Assembly: GCF_011493005.1 (NCBI RefSeq)
Contig: NZ_CP049157.1
Span: 744,001-808,000, forward strand
Source: Caballeronia sp. SBC1
GTDB taxonomy: Bacteria; Pseudomonadota; Gammaproteobacteria; Burkholderiales; Burkholderiaceae
DNA: 64,000 bases
Reading direction: 5' to 3'
The notes beneath the pieces are model-generated. The model did not search any database, was not told where the DNA came from, and saw only the letters and a list, made by a program, of their open reading frames with translations. Made by a program: the position numbers and the translations under genes. Of the stretch, positions 1-8,080 are shown in pieces (position 1 is the first letter of the stretch; the number at the start of each line of letters is the position of its first letter).

Positions 1-800
1 TCAGTAGCGGCTTCGGACGCGCATTGGCCGAAGAAGCGCTCGCCGCAGGGTATCGGGTCGTCGGCACGGTACGAAGCGAGCATGCAAAGCAGACGTTCGA
101 AGCGCTTAGCTCTACTAATGCGTTCGGTCGCGTACTGGACGTTACCGACTTTGAGTCTGTCGAACATGTTGTGGCCGGAATTGAGGCGAGCGTCGGACCA
201 TTGGACGTGCTGGTGAACAACGCAGGCTACGGTCACGAGGGCTTAATGGAAGAGTCACCGCTCGACGAAATGCGTCGGCAATTCGACGTAAACGTGTTCG
301 GTGCTGTTGCCGTCATGAAGAGTGTGTTGCCGTATATGCGCGAGCGACGACGCGGACATATTCTCAACATCACATCAATGGGCGGCTTTATCACCATGCC
401 GGGAATCGCCTACTACTGCGGCAGTAAATTCGCATTGGAGGGAATCTCCGAGGTCCTCGGCAAAGAAGTCAAGCCGTTCGGCATCCACGTGACCGCTGTA
501 GCGCCGGGATCTTTTCGCACTGAGTGGGCCGGTCGTTCGATGGTTCGAACGCCGCGCTCGATCGCGGACTACGATTCTCTGTTCGACCCGATTAGAAAAG
601 GACGGGAAGAGAAAAGCGGTAGGCAACTCGGGGATCCTGTGAAAGCTGCGCGCGCCATGCTGTCCGTTATCGAAAACGATGAGCCGCCATCGCATCTTCT
701 GCTAGGAAGTGATGCGCTCGGTTTGGTCCGGGAAAAGCTCTCGTTGCTCAGTGCGGAATTTGACGCGTGGGAAAGTGTGACGAGATCGACGGACGGATGA
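1..800 (+). CDS. SDR family oxidoreductase, 5' end cut by window
   Basis: Classical short-chain dehydrogenase using NAD(P)(H) on an unknown substrate. The reading frame is open from the first complete codon at position 3, where the sequence reads SSGFGRAL, the tail of the TGxSSGFG nucleotide-binding motif, so the true start lies upstream. VLVNNAGYG follows about 70 residues in, then the Ser of NITSMGG and the YYCGSKFALEG active-site segment (YxxxK). Length and motifs fit the single-domain family. It ends at a TGA at 798-800 and is followed by about 500 bp without a convincing gene. Substrate cannot be told from sequence. Confidence 0.9.
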   Translation, partial: SSGFGRALAEEALAAGYRVVGTVRSEHAKQTFEALSSTNAFGRVLDVTDFESVEHVVAGIEASVGPLDVLVNNAGYGHEGLMEESPLDEMRRQFDVNVFGAVAVMKSVLPYMRERRRGHILNITSMGGFITMPGIAYYCGSKFALEGISEVLGKEVKPFGIHVTAVAPGSFRTEWAGRSMVRTPRSIADYDSLFDPIRKGREEKSGRQLGDPVKAARAMLSVIENDEPPSHLLLGSDALGLVREKLSLLSAEFDAWESVTRSTDG

Positions 801-1307
801 ATGCGCCCAGCGACCGTATTAAGGAACGGTGTGAAACAGCTCAATAGCAACAGAGAGCGTCGGATGAATTTGAGCCGATCCAAAGAGGGCCTCTCCTTGC
901 CAGGTCGCGAAGTTGCGAAGAACGGCCCTTCTCATTCCGGTGACCCCAGCCCGGCCGCTCGACGGTGGACTGCCAGTGGCCGCTTCAACCGAAGACCTGT
1001 CCGTCAGTGCAGCGCTCTCGGATGGCTGAAGATCGGCCTATGCGGTCGTTCGGGATGCCTCGTGGTTGTGGTGCTACGAATGTCCGCTGACATGAACATC
1101 GAGTGAGTTTTCTCGACCCATCACGGCCATTCGCTTCATGCTCTCCTGGCGGCCGTTTTCGGATGCTGAGCGGACATCGATAGCGGGCTACCAACTCTGC
1201 GCCGCAATGGTCGTCCAAAGCGAATTCGCGATCGTCGCATTCGCCCGAGCTGGTGCTACATGCCGCCTCGACCAGCAGCGTGATCGAAGGCGGCGCCTCA
1301 CGTCTCA
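801..1307. other. Intergenic stretch with no supported gene
   Basis: Open frames exist on both strands (for example 801-1106 plus), but they are Arg/Ser-rich, carry no recognisable motif and overlap each other. The sequence looks like degenerate intergenic DNA between two convergent genes. I see no clear terminator with a T-run. Confidence 0.5.
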
Positions 1308-2084
1308 TCAGTCCTTGACGGACTGCGTTGCCGCTTGCTCGATCAGCTTCGCGACTTCGGCCGGATGCGAGATATAAGCCACGTGGCTCGAGTTGACCTC
1401 GATGGTCTTGCTCCCGGCGCGCGAGGTCATGAAACGTTCCAGATCGGGATTGATCGCGCGATCCGCCGTCGCGACAACTGCCCAGCTCGGCTTCGTCCTC
1501 CATGCGGCGTGCGTGATCGGAACGCCAAACGACTGCGCCGCCGGCGTCACCTGCGAGACGGCCATGAAGTTTGCTTCTGCGGCGGGCACATCGGCCGCAA
1601 AGTCTGCATGGAACATTGCCTGTTCGATGTACAGGTGGCCATCTGCAGTAGCCTTGATGGCTTTAGTCGCGGGCGGCGTCTTTTTGGTCAGATCGAGAGG
1701 GCTTTCTCCCGTGTCCGGCTGGAATGCTGCCACGTAAACGAGGCCGGCGACCTTGTCGTCGTTGCCGGCCTCGGTCACGACCGCACCGCCGTAGCTGTGG
1801 CCGACGAGGATGCTCGGGCCGTCCTGCGCATCGATAACCCGGGTGGTTGCCTTCACGTCATCGTCGAATGAGGTCTCCGGCTCCTGCACCACGGAGACCT
1901 TGTAGCCATCGCGCGTGAGGATCTTCGATACGGCCTGCCAGCCTGAGCCATCCGCGAAATAACCATGAACCAGGACGATGTTTTTGACGGGCGCGGCCAC
2001 CGCTGCGTGTGAGCCGAGGGCTGCGGCGGAAAAGGCGATTGCGGCCGCGACACGGCCTACGGTAGAGGAAAGCTTCATTTTCAT
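1308..2084 (-). CDS. Exported alpha/beta-fold hydrolase
   Basis: 258-residue alpha/beta hydrolase with an N-terminal signal peptide (charged MKMK, hydrophobic stretch, AVAAPV cleavage region near residue 30). The oxyanion-hole motif VLVHGYFADGSGW follows directly, then the nucleophile elbow VGHSYGGAV around residue 95 and a C-terminal SSHVAYISHP segment that supplies the catalytic His. Family members include small exported esterases; substrate unknown. It is divergent from a TetR gene at 2250, and the 165-bp gap holds a perfect 36-bp palindrome about 50 bp upstream of this start, so TetR control is likely. Confidence 0.9.
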   Translation of the reverse strand: MKMKLSSTVGRVAAAIAFSAAALGSHAAVAAPVKNIVLVHGYFADGSGWQAVSKILTRDGYKVSVVQEPETSFDDDVKATTRVIDAQDGPSILVGHSYGGAVVTEAGNDDKVAGLVYVAAFQPDTGESPLDLTKKTPPATKAIKATADGHLYIEQAMFHADFAADVPAAEANFMAVSQVTPAAQSFGVPITHAAWRTKPSWAVVATADRAINPDLERFMTSRAGSKTIEVNSSHVAYISHPAEVAKLIEQAATQSVKD

Positions 2085-2131
2085 GCTCCAAGAGGTTGAG
2101 TGACTAGAGAATGTCGACGAGTATCTCTCGT

Positions 2132-2167
2132 CGATTTTGCCATCCTACTAGTAGGATGGCAAAATCG
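2132..2167. promoter_or_regulatory. Perfect 36-bp palindrome, candidate TetR operator
   Basis: Every base from 2132 pairs with its partner to 2167, with the centre CTAG at 2148-2151. The core reads CATCCTACTAGTAGGATG. It sits between the divergent hydrolase (start 2084) and TetR gene (start 2250), where a shared operator is expected. TetR dimers bind palindromes, usually shorter ones; 36 bp could hold two dimers. As a transcript it could also form a hairpin, but no T-run follows. Binding by the neighbouring TetR is inferred. Confidence 0.75.
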
Positions 2168-2249
2168 CAAGAAATTTTTCAGAGCTTGGGATTGCGGTGC
2201 TCCCCGTGTAAACTGATGCACTATTCAACCGACTAGATGGTAGGTAAAA

Positions 2250-2855
2250 ATGACTGCGACCGGAGAAGCGACCGCGACCAGAATTGTTGAAGCCGCGCGG
2301 CAATTCATCATGCGCCGTGGCTACAGCGGATTTAGCTACGCGGACGTCGCTGATGCGATAGATATACGTAAGGCGAGTATTCACCACCACTTCCCCTCGA
2401 AGACAGATCTGGCGATCGCTGTGCTGCAACAGCAGCGGGCAAGGTTTGACGCAGACATGGCGGCACTTCAGGTGAGTGGTGCAGACGGTCTTGCGCAGTT
2501 GCGCGCCTATATCGATCACTGGGAACGCTGTATTACGGACGACAGCGCCCCGTTCTGCGTTGCTGGTATGCTCGGCGCCGAACTCCCGGCGCTTCCCGAC
2601 GAAGTGGCGCAAGAAGTGAAGGCGCACTTCGAGGACCTCACCGCGTGGCTTGAACCCGTACTTGAATCAGCTGCGAAAGACAACCTCATCGAACTGAAGT
2701 CGTCGGTTCAAACCGAAGCCGCAACGCTCCTGTCGCTGGTCTACGGTGCAATGCTGGCTGCGCGGGCCTATGGCAACGCCGCACTCTTCAAACATGTCAC
2801 GGACAGCGCAGTGGGGAGACTTGTCAAACCGCACAAACGCACCCGATCCGCCTGA
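2250..2855 (+). CDS. TetR/AcrR family transcriptional regulator
   Basis: 201-residue regulator. The N-terminal helix-turn-helix is clear: an alpha1 segment ending AARQFIMRRGYSGFSYADVA, then ADAIDIRKASIHHHFPSKTDL, where the recognition helix and the HHFPSK turn match the LmrA/YxaF/QacR-like branch. The C-terminal ligand domain is typical in length. It is transcribed away from the hydrolase at 1308-2084 across a 36-bp palindrome, consistent with autorepression plus control of the hydrolase. The ATG at 2250 follows a purine-rich GGTAGGTAAAA. Ligand unknown. Confidence 0.92.
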   Translation: MTATGEATATRIVEAARQFIMRRGYSGFSYADVADAIDIRKASIHHHFPSKTDLAIAVLQQQRARFDADMAALQVSGADGLAQLRAYIDHWERCITDDSAPFCVAGMLGAELPALPDEVAQEVKAHFEDLTAWLEPVLESAAKDNLIELKSSVQTEAATLLSLVYGAMLAARAYGNAALFKHVTDSAVGRLVKPHKRTRSA

Positions 2856-3029
2856 AGATTGGCGCGCCTGGACGTGTCTGACCGGGTGCAATGTCTGACT
2901 CGTCCCATTGGCTCCTGCTTTCCGAAGAACTCCGCAAACTGATTGCGCATTCTTCGCTCCCGAATAAAATGATATGGAATGCTAATGTTTATGGATATGA
3001 CCAATAGCTGCAACCTGTACCCACTATTC

Positions 3030-3890
3030 TCAACCATGGTCCTCATAACCGGTCGGATACTCTTTCAGGAACGCGACGCGAATCAGCGCCTGAAGGATCG
3101 AGTCCGGTAGCAAAGACTTTATCAACATCAACAGACCCGCATCCCGGGTCGGAAATCGCAATGTCGAACCGGTGCTGACCGCCGCCCGGTAAATCACACT
3201 GGCTACTTTTTCCGGCAACAACGATTTGGCCATGCCATCGGCCATATGTTGGCGGAGCATTGCTATCTCGCGCTCATAGGGTGCATCCGAGATCCACTCA
3301 TGCTGAAAGCTGGTCCTTATGCCAGACGGTTCGACGAGCCTCATCTTGATGCCGAACGGTGCCAACTCATACCGCAATGATTCGGCGAGGCCTTCCAGCG
3401 CGAACTTCGCCGCTACGTACGGTGCCATGAATGGCAACCCAAGCCGACCGGCAATCGAGGTGACGTTGACAATTGTCCCCGTCCGCTTACGCCGCATCCC
3501 CGGTAGCACTGCCTTCGTGACCGAGATTGCACCCATCACGTTCGTTTCAAAATGCTTTTGCAATGTCGGGATCTCCATCGCCTCAAGCGGCCCCGCGAGC
3601 CCCGTTCCCGCATTGTTGACCAGTACGTCGATGTGGCCAAACCGTTCCTCCACCTCAGCGACCGCGGCCTTTACCGACGCCTGGTCCAAGAGGTCGAGGC
3701 GAACGCCAAAGACATCGCCGTCGCTTCTCCAGAGATGCAGATTCCGCGGATCACGCGCCGCTGCTGCTACGGACCAGCCTCTCGAATGGAAATGGTCTAC
3801 CGTCGCCTTGCCTAGCCCTCCGGACGCACCGGTGACGAGTACGACCCGTTGTCGCCGATTATCTGGAACGATTGATCCATTTCCTCTCAT
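3030..3890 (-). CDS. SDR family oxidoreductase
   Basis: 286-residue classical SDR: VVLVTGASGGLGKATV near residue 18, VLVNNAGTGLAG near 90, VTSIAGRLG and YVAAKFALEGLAE giving the Ser-Tyr-Lys catalytic set. The C-terminal half carries the extended substrate loop seen in the family. It lies 15 bp downstream of a TetR gene read in the same direction (3906-4499), so the two are probably one transcript, with the regulator controlling its own reductase. Substrate unknown. Confidence 0.9.
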   Translation of the reverse strand: MRGNGSIVPDNRRQRVVLVTGASGGLGKATVDHFHSRGWSVAAAARDPRNLHLWRSDGDVFGVRLDLLDQASVKAAVAEVEERFGHIDVLVNNAGTGLAGPLEAMEIPTLQKHFETNVMGAISVTKAVLPGMRRKRTGTIVNVTSIAGRLGLPFMAPYVAAKFALEGLAESLRYELAPFGIKMRLVEPSGIRTSFQHEWISDAPYEREIAMLRQHMADGMAKSLLPEKVASVIYRAAVSTGSTLRFPTRDAGLLMLIKSLLPDSILQALIRVAFLKEYPTGYEDHG

Positions 3891-3905
3891 GTTCTGGATA
3901 CCTCG

Positions 3906-4499
3906 TCAGGCACTCGTCTTTGTACGAAAGGCATTCAATGCCATGTCTGCGACCTCAAGCAGGTGCTCGGCCGCCGCACCTCCGCGCGCCGAAATCATTA
4001 GGCCGGAACGCACGCTAAGCAAATACCGGACAGCCGTCTCCGGTTTGACAGAATCCAGAATTTCGCCAGCCGCAATTCCCTCTCGGACGAGACTTTCCAG
4101 CACCAGACCCAGCACTGACCCGCTGCCATCCATTGCTTGCAACACGTCATTTGAACTCTGCCCAAACTCGCCAATCGCGTTGACTCCCATGCAGCCGAGC
4201 TTTCTGCGGTCCACCGGGAGGACGCCGGGCTGCGAAAGGACGGTGCGCAGGGCATCCAACGGGGACGCCTCGCCACGAACCCGGGCAACGAGTTCAGACA
4301 CACTCTGCGCGCTATACAAACGAAGTGCCTCGAGATAAAGCTTTCGCTTGTCGCCAAAGGTGTCATACAGGCTTTGGCGCCCAATGCCCATAGCCTCGGT
4401 CAATACGTCGGTCGACGTAGCCTCGTAGCCGCGTTCCCAAAAAACATGCATCGCGACGACGAGAGCCGCGTCTCGATCAAAGGATTTCTTTCTAACCAT
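3906..4499 (-). CDS. TetR/AcrR family transcriptional regulator
   Basis: 197 residues. The N-terminus runs MVRKKSFDRDAALVVAMHVF then ERGYEATSTDVLTEAMG and IGRQSLYDTFGDKRKLY, a textbook TetR DNA-binding domain of the type often paired with SDR enzymes. The C-terminal domain is a typical ligand-binding helical bundle. It lies first in a two-gene unit with the SDR at 3030-3890. An imperfect palindrome at 4518-4534, just upstream of the start, is a plausible autoregulatory operator. Confidence 0.92.
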   Translation of the reverse strand: MVRKKSFDRDAALVVAMHVFWERGYEATSTDVLTEAMGIGRQSLYDTFGDKRKLYLEALRLYSAQSVSELVARVRGEASPLDALRTVLSQPGVLPVDRRKLGCMGVNAIGEFGQSSNDVLQAMDGSGSVLGLVLESLVREGIAAGEILDSVKPETAVRYLLSVRSGLMISARGGAAAEHLLEVADMALNAFRTKTSA

Positions 4500-4517
4500 G
4501 GCTCATGCTAACACTGC

Positions 4518-4534
4518 TTGACTGAACAGTCCAA
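4518..4534. promoter_or_regulatory. Candidate TetR operator
   Basis: TTGACTGAACAGTCCAA: arms GACTG and CAGTC around AA, with partly matching outer bases. It lies 19-35 bp upstream of the TetR start at 4499. Position and symmetry suggest autoregulation; binding is inferred. Confidence 0.45.
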
Positions 4535-4699
4535 ATAGAATTTGGTGGTTTATGCAAGCGCCATGTCGCTCGCCGGCGCGCACGTAGCACCTCGCTCTCT
4601 CAAACTGTATCGTTGAGGCGCTCGATGGCAGGAGAGTGGTGCGGAACGGTCGCTCGCGTGTCTTAACCTGCTCGCACTCGAATGTCTCGTTTTGTTTTG

Positions 4700-4727
4700 G
4701 CCGGACAGCGACCGACCGCCGTCCGGC
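4700..4727. repeat. Inverted repeat downstream of recombinase, copy 1
   Basis: GCCGGAC (4700-4706) and GTCCGGC (4721-4727) are separated by 14 bases. The same arms and spacer length recur next to copy 2 (12159-12188). In the recombinase transcript the stem would be followed by A residues, not U, so an intrinsic terminator for that gene is unlikely; a recombinase binding or crossover site is an alternative. Confidence 0.5.
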
Positions 4728-4737
4728 ATGCCTTGGT

Positions 4738-5364
4738 TCAGACCTCAGTCTGTTCGGCCATCTCAAGTGCATCGTCGACCTCAATGCCGAGATATCGGAC
4801 TGTGCTTTCAAGTTTGGAATGGCCAAGTAACAACTGGACCGCCCTCAGGTTCTTTGTGCGCCGGTAGATCAGCGATGCCTTTGTCCGACGCATTGTATGG
4901 GTTCCGTACGCCGTGTCGTCGAGACCAATCGACGCGATCCAGCGATGCACGAGGCGGGCGTATTGGCGCGTTGAAAGGTGTGGCGACTCGTGAATCCTGC
5001 TCGGGAACAGAAAGTCTGACTGCGACAGTCCCGCGGTCCTGATCCACGCTTCCGCGCTATCCCGGGTCTGCTCGGTAAGCTCGAACTGGACCGGACGCTG
5101 CGTTTTCTGCTGCATGACCGTTGCCCGTGATGCAACGTGTTGGCCGTGGCAAATATTACGCACTCGTAGCTTGGTCAGATCGCACGCTCTCAACTTGCTG
5201 TCGATGGCTAGGTTGAAAATCGCGAGATCCCGTGTCCGCGCCGAAAGTTGCAGGCGAATCCGGATTGCCCAGATCTCCTTCAGTTTCAACGGCGGCTTCT
5301 GTCCTGTGAACTTGCTCTTGTTCCACGGGACACGCCCGGGTGTGTTGATCGCGGTCGTCTCCAT
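4738..5364 (-). CDS. Small tyrosine recombinase/site-specific integrase
   Basis: 208-residue catalytic-domain recombinase of the phage integrase family. The N-terminal region has VPWNKSKFTGQKPPLKLKEI, followed by the first catalytic Arg region (SKLRACDLTKLRV), QQKTQRPVQF with the beta-hairpin Lys, HTMRRTKASLIYRR (HxxR), LLLGH and the nucleophile in STVRYLG. All key residues are present, so it should be active. The ATG at 5364 was chosen because AAAGGAGAAC precedes it and copy 2 has the equivalent start; an upstream in-frame start at 5433 lacks this. It lacks the usual N-terminal core-binding domain, typical of solo recombinases scattered in proteobacterial genomes. Confidence 0.9.
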   Translation of the reverse strand: METTAINTPGRVPWNKSKFTGQKPPLKLKEIWAIRIRLQLSARTRDLAIFNLAIDSKLRACDLTKLRVRNICHGQHVASRATVMQQKTQRPVQFELTEQTRDSAEAWIRTAGLSQSDFLFPSRIHESPHLSTRQYARLVHRWIASIGLDDTAYGTHTMRRTKASLIYRRTKNLRAVQLLLGHSKLESTVRYLGIEVDDALEMAEQTEV

Positions 5365-5395
5365 GACGTTCTCCTTTCGAATGAAGGGAACGTTA
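5362..5395 (-). promoter_or_regulatory. RBS-sequestering hairpin of recombinase copy 1
   Basis: On the transcript, ACGUUC-CCUU pairs with AAGG-A-GAACGU immediately before the AUG, burying the Shine-Dalgarno AAGGAG in a 10-bp stem with one bulge. The second copy keeps the fold with different paired bases (ACUCUC with GAGAGU), that is, compensatory changes, which argues that the structure matters. Confidence 0.6.
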
Positions 5396-5499
5396 GTCTG
5401 CGCCGGCTGCCGGTGGTCGCTGCCCGACCCCATTCTTGCCTCTCAGTTAGCTTCTGCGAATGTCACCACCGAGTTCCAAAGCGGCCGTTTGCCGTACGC

Positions 5500-5783
5500 C
5501 GCCGGCGTTGGACGTAGCTGGAGACCGCCGGTTCGTGTTCGCCCTCATCCACGCTCACGAGGGACTATTCGGCACACTTTGCACTGGCAGGTCGTCGACG
5601 CATCCGCGACTCCTCGAGGCTTTTGTCGACGCCAGGCTTTCCTTGATTGAAAGATCGTTCACGGGTGCGACGCACACCTGTCGACGGTGCGCAATGGACG
5701 CACGCTGTCGTTTGTGTAATGTGAAGATTGGTTGCGTTAGATAGCAGTGCATAGTGACCGCCGATAGTCTGAGAAGCAGAGCA
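5500..5783. other. Intergenic, no gene seen
   Basis: Between the recombinase element and the end of the LysR gene. Short frames only, no motif. A CpG-rich stretch is followed by AT-richer sequence near 5700-5760. Nothing annotated. Confidence 0.4.
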
Positions 5784-6776
5784 CTAGCGGCTTTGGCAAA
5801 CACGCTCCCCTGCCGGACGGCGACTACGCTTGCGAACGGCAGCTTCGTCCTCCTCTGTCGCCGCAGCGCCTAGCGCCAGTTTGAGCGCCTTCTGGTCACG
5901 TTCAAGCTGCATTCTCATGTGCCGCATGAACTGCCTCGCGGTCTCGGTGTGTGGGGTGCCGGGGCGAAACACGAGCACTCCCGTGAACATTACCTCGACG
6001 TCAATCGGCTTCACGACGAGCCCTCGCTCTGCGAAGTCCAACGTCACGAGCGGATGAGCGATTCCTATACCGACTCCCGCGAGCGCCAGTTCGCATACCG
6101 TGTGCGAATACGGCGTTTCGACGACCGTCTTGAGGCGGATTTCGCGCGCCGTGAGCTGCGTATCCAGGCGCAACCTGGTGCTGTCTTCGGGATTCAGCGC
6201 GATGAAGGGAAATTCAGGCAGATCGGCGACGGCGATGAAAGGACGCGCGGCCAAAGGGTGATGCTGGTTCATCACTGCTACAGCCGGCATACGCACGAAT
6301 ACCGAGTGCTCCAGGCCGGCCATCGACATCTCGTCGGACATCAGGCCGAAATCCACCTGTCCCGCCGAGACCTTCTCATGTACTTCGCGCGAGCTCATTA
6401 CCTGTAGCGATATTTGCACATCTCTGGACGAAGCATCGAACGCCGCGATGACGCGAGGCAGAAAGCCCGTGCCCAGTGCCGGCAGACAGGCGATCGCCAA
6501 CCGCCCCAATCCGTAAGACCGCAAACTACGGATTCGATGCTCGATGACCTCGAAGCCGCGGAAGTACTGGTCTACCTCTCGCATCAGGGCGACGGCTTCC
6601 TGGGTAGGGACGAGCCGGCTGCGTACCCGCTCGAACAGCCCGAAGTCCGCCATGGTTTCCAGACGCCTGATGGCCTGGCTCACAGCCGGTTGCGAGATGC
6701 CGAGCAGGGCTGCCGCCTTGCTCGTGCTTCCCGCATTCATGACCGCCCTGAACACCTCAATATCCCGGATTCTCAT
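5784..6776 (-). CDS. LysR family regulator (NocR/OccR-like)
   Basis: 330 residues. N-terminal winged HTH: MRIRDIEVFRAVMNAGSTSK, AAALLGISQPAVSQAIRRLE, FERVRSRLVPT. The periplasmic-binding-like effector domain follows from about residue 90. The MRIRDIEVFRAVM start and overall pattern resemble the NocR/OccR branch that senses amino acids or opines. The C-terminus extends about 30 residues beyond the usual end in a basic tail (RKRSRRPAGE). It is divergent from a PLP enzyme and an amino acid ABC importer at 6875-10340, which it probably controls. Confidence 0.9.
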   Translation of the reverse strand: MRIRDIEVFRAVMNAGSTSKAAALLGISQPAVSQAIRRLETMADFGLFERVRSRLVPTQEAVALMREVDQYFRGFEVIEHRIRSLRSYGLGRLAIACLPALGTGFLPRVIAAFDASSRDVQISLQVMSSREVHEKVSAGQVDFGLMSDEMSMAGLEHSVFVRMPAVAVMNQHHPLAARPFIAVADLPEFPFIALNPEDSTRLRLDTQLTAREIRLKTVVETPYSHTVCELALAGVGIGIAHPLVTLDFAERGLVVKPIDVEVMFTGVLVFRPGTPHTETARQFMRHMRMQLERDQKALKLALGAAATEEDEAAVRKRSRRPAGERVCQSR

Positions 6777-6789
6777 AACCTGCCCTTAT
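6775..6789. promoter_or_regulatory. Candidate LysR box
   Basis: ATAA-N7-TTAT, the interrupted palindrome known for OccR/NocR-type LysR proteins, overlapping the LysR start codon (6776) and about 85 bp upstream of the divergent PLP enzyme gene. Short motif, so chance occurrence is possible. Confidence 0.45.
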
Positions 6790-6874
6790 TGACCTAATTA
6801 TTTCCGATGTTGATGCAAAGCCGGGCGAAAGTAAACTGCAGTCGTCGATACACCACCTCGCAATCACCGAGAGC

Positions 6875-8041
6875 ATGATGACAAGTCATACCCAGAAAGC
6901 GCCGCCGCCGTTCCGCAGCCTCTCGCCCGCCGTCGTACGGGCATCCACGGTCGTATTCGATTCTCTCGCCGAGTTTACGTGCCGTAAGGAACGGCAACCG
7001 GACGGTTACAGCTATGGCATCACCGGGACGCCAACGGCTCGCCAACTGGAGCATCGCATCGCCGAACTCGAAGGCGGTGCGCATTGCGTGGTAACACCCT
7101 CTGGTCAGTCCGCGCTGATGACGACCGTCATGGGTTTCGTGCGCGGTGGCGATCACCTGCTCGTGTCTGCTGCCTGCTACGGCGCGCTGAAGACGTTCGC
7201 GGATAAGTGGCTGGCGCACTTCAACGTCGAAGTCGAACTGTATCCGCCAGCAATCGGGGCTGAGATTAATAAGTACATCAAGCCCAACACCCGCATGATC
7301 TGCATGGAGTCGCCGGGCACGGTGACGATGGAGATGCCCGACATCCCGGCGATCGTCGAAGTCGCGAAACGCCACGGCGTATTGACAATGATGGACAACA
7401 CCTGGGGAAGCCCGCTCGCTTTCAAACCGCTCGAACACGGTGTGGACTTCAGCGTCGAAGCCGCGACAAAATTCTTCGGCGGCCATTCTGATTTGCTGGT
7501 GGGCTGCATCAGCATGAACGACACGGATTACTACGCGACCGTGCGCGAGACGCAGAGCGTTCTCGGCCAGCAGACCAGCCCCGACGACTGCTTCCTCGTG
7601 ATGCGCGGTCTGGAAACCCTGAAGGTCCGCTTCGCCGCCCAGAGCGCCGGGACGCTGCAGATTGCGAGGGAACTTGAACGCCACCCGGAAGTGAGCAAGG
7701 TGCTGTTCCCGGCGCTACTGTCCGACGCCGGCCACGCCATCTGGAAGCGGGACTTTTCGAGCAGTGGGTGTCTCTTCTCCCTGATTCTCCAGCCTGCTCC
7801 GGAGGCTGCGTTCAGCGCGTTCTTCGATGCGCTCCAGCATTTCGCCATCGGTGCGAGCTGGGGGGGCGTGCATAGCCTCGCTGCCTTCTATCCGGCCCCG
7901 TTGCAGGCCGAGCGCGCATTCCCGCTGACCGACCAGGCTATTGTGCGCCTTTCGATCGGGTTGGAGGACCCGGCGATGCTACTTGAAGACTTGTTTGCCG
8001 GTCTCGACGCATTCAAACGAACCCGCGTAGCCGGTACCTAG
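6875..8041 (+). CDS. metC: PLP-dependent cystathionine beta-lyase-like enzyme
   Basis: 388-residue Cys/Met metabolism PLP enzyme (fold type I). Seen: YSYGITGTPTARQLE phosphate-binding Tyr region, GGAHCVVTPSGQSALM, the aspartate of MMDNTWGSPLAF that holds the pyridine nitrogen, and the Schiff-base Lys near residue 199 in EAATKFFGGHSD. The C-terminus has VRLSIGLEDPAMLLEDL. Cystathionine beta-lyases cleave cystathionine or cystine-like substrates to pyruvate, ammonia and a thiol. It is followed 39 bp later by an amino acid importer and is divergent from a LysR gene, so uptake and cleavage of a sulfur amino acid is the best guess; a related C-S lyase role is possible. Confidence 0.85.
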   Translation: MMTSHTQKAPPPFRSLSPAVVRASTVVFDSLAEFTCRKERQPDGYSYGITGTPTARQLEHRIAELEGGAHCVVTPSGQSALMTTVMGFVRGGDHLLVSAACYGALKTFADKWLAHFNVEVELYPPAIGAEINKYIKPNTRMICMESPGTVTMEMPDIPAIVEVAKRHGVLTMMDNTWGSPLAFKPLEHGVDFSVEAATKFFGGHSDLLVGCISMNDTDYYATVRETQSVLGQQTSPDDCFLVMRGLETLKVRFAAQSAGTLQIARELERHPEVSKVLFPALLSDAGHAIWKRDFSSSGCLFSLILQPAPEAAFSAFFDALQHFAIGASWGGVHSLAAFYPAPLQAERAFPLTDQAIVRLSIGLEDPAMLLEDLFAGLDAFKRTRVAGT

Positions 8042-8080
8042 TATTTTTCCGTTCAACTGACCTGGACTAGTGAGTACGAG

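Larger units (their letters stand above)
4694..5490 (-). mobile_element. Stand-alone tyrosine recombinase element, copy 1 (intact)
   Basis: Comparison with a second copy in this window (12154-12876) shows similarity beyond the recombinase gene on both sides. Downstream it starts at GTTTTGGCCGGACAG (4694) and includes an inverted repeat. Upstream it runs through GTTAGTCTGCG to about GCGAATGTC (5456-5464) and fades near 5490. The roughly 0.8-kb unit therefore looks like a dispersed repeat carrying one gene. No terminal inverted repeats or target duplication were found, so the exact ends are uncertain. Confidence 0.55.

Noticed and set aside
801..1106. 101-codon plus-strand ORF after the first SDR
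   Set aside because: No RBS, no motif, and composition unlike neighbouring genes.
3319..4338. 339-codon plus-strand frame opposite the SDR and TetR genes
   Set aside because: Antisense to two genes with clear motifs; Ser/Arg/Thr-rich translation without a family pattern.
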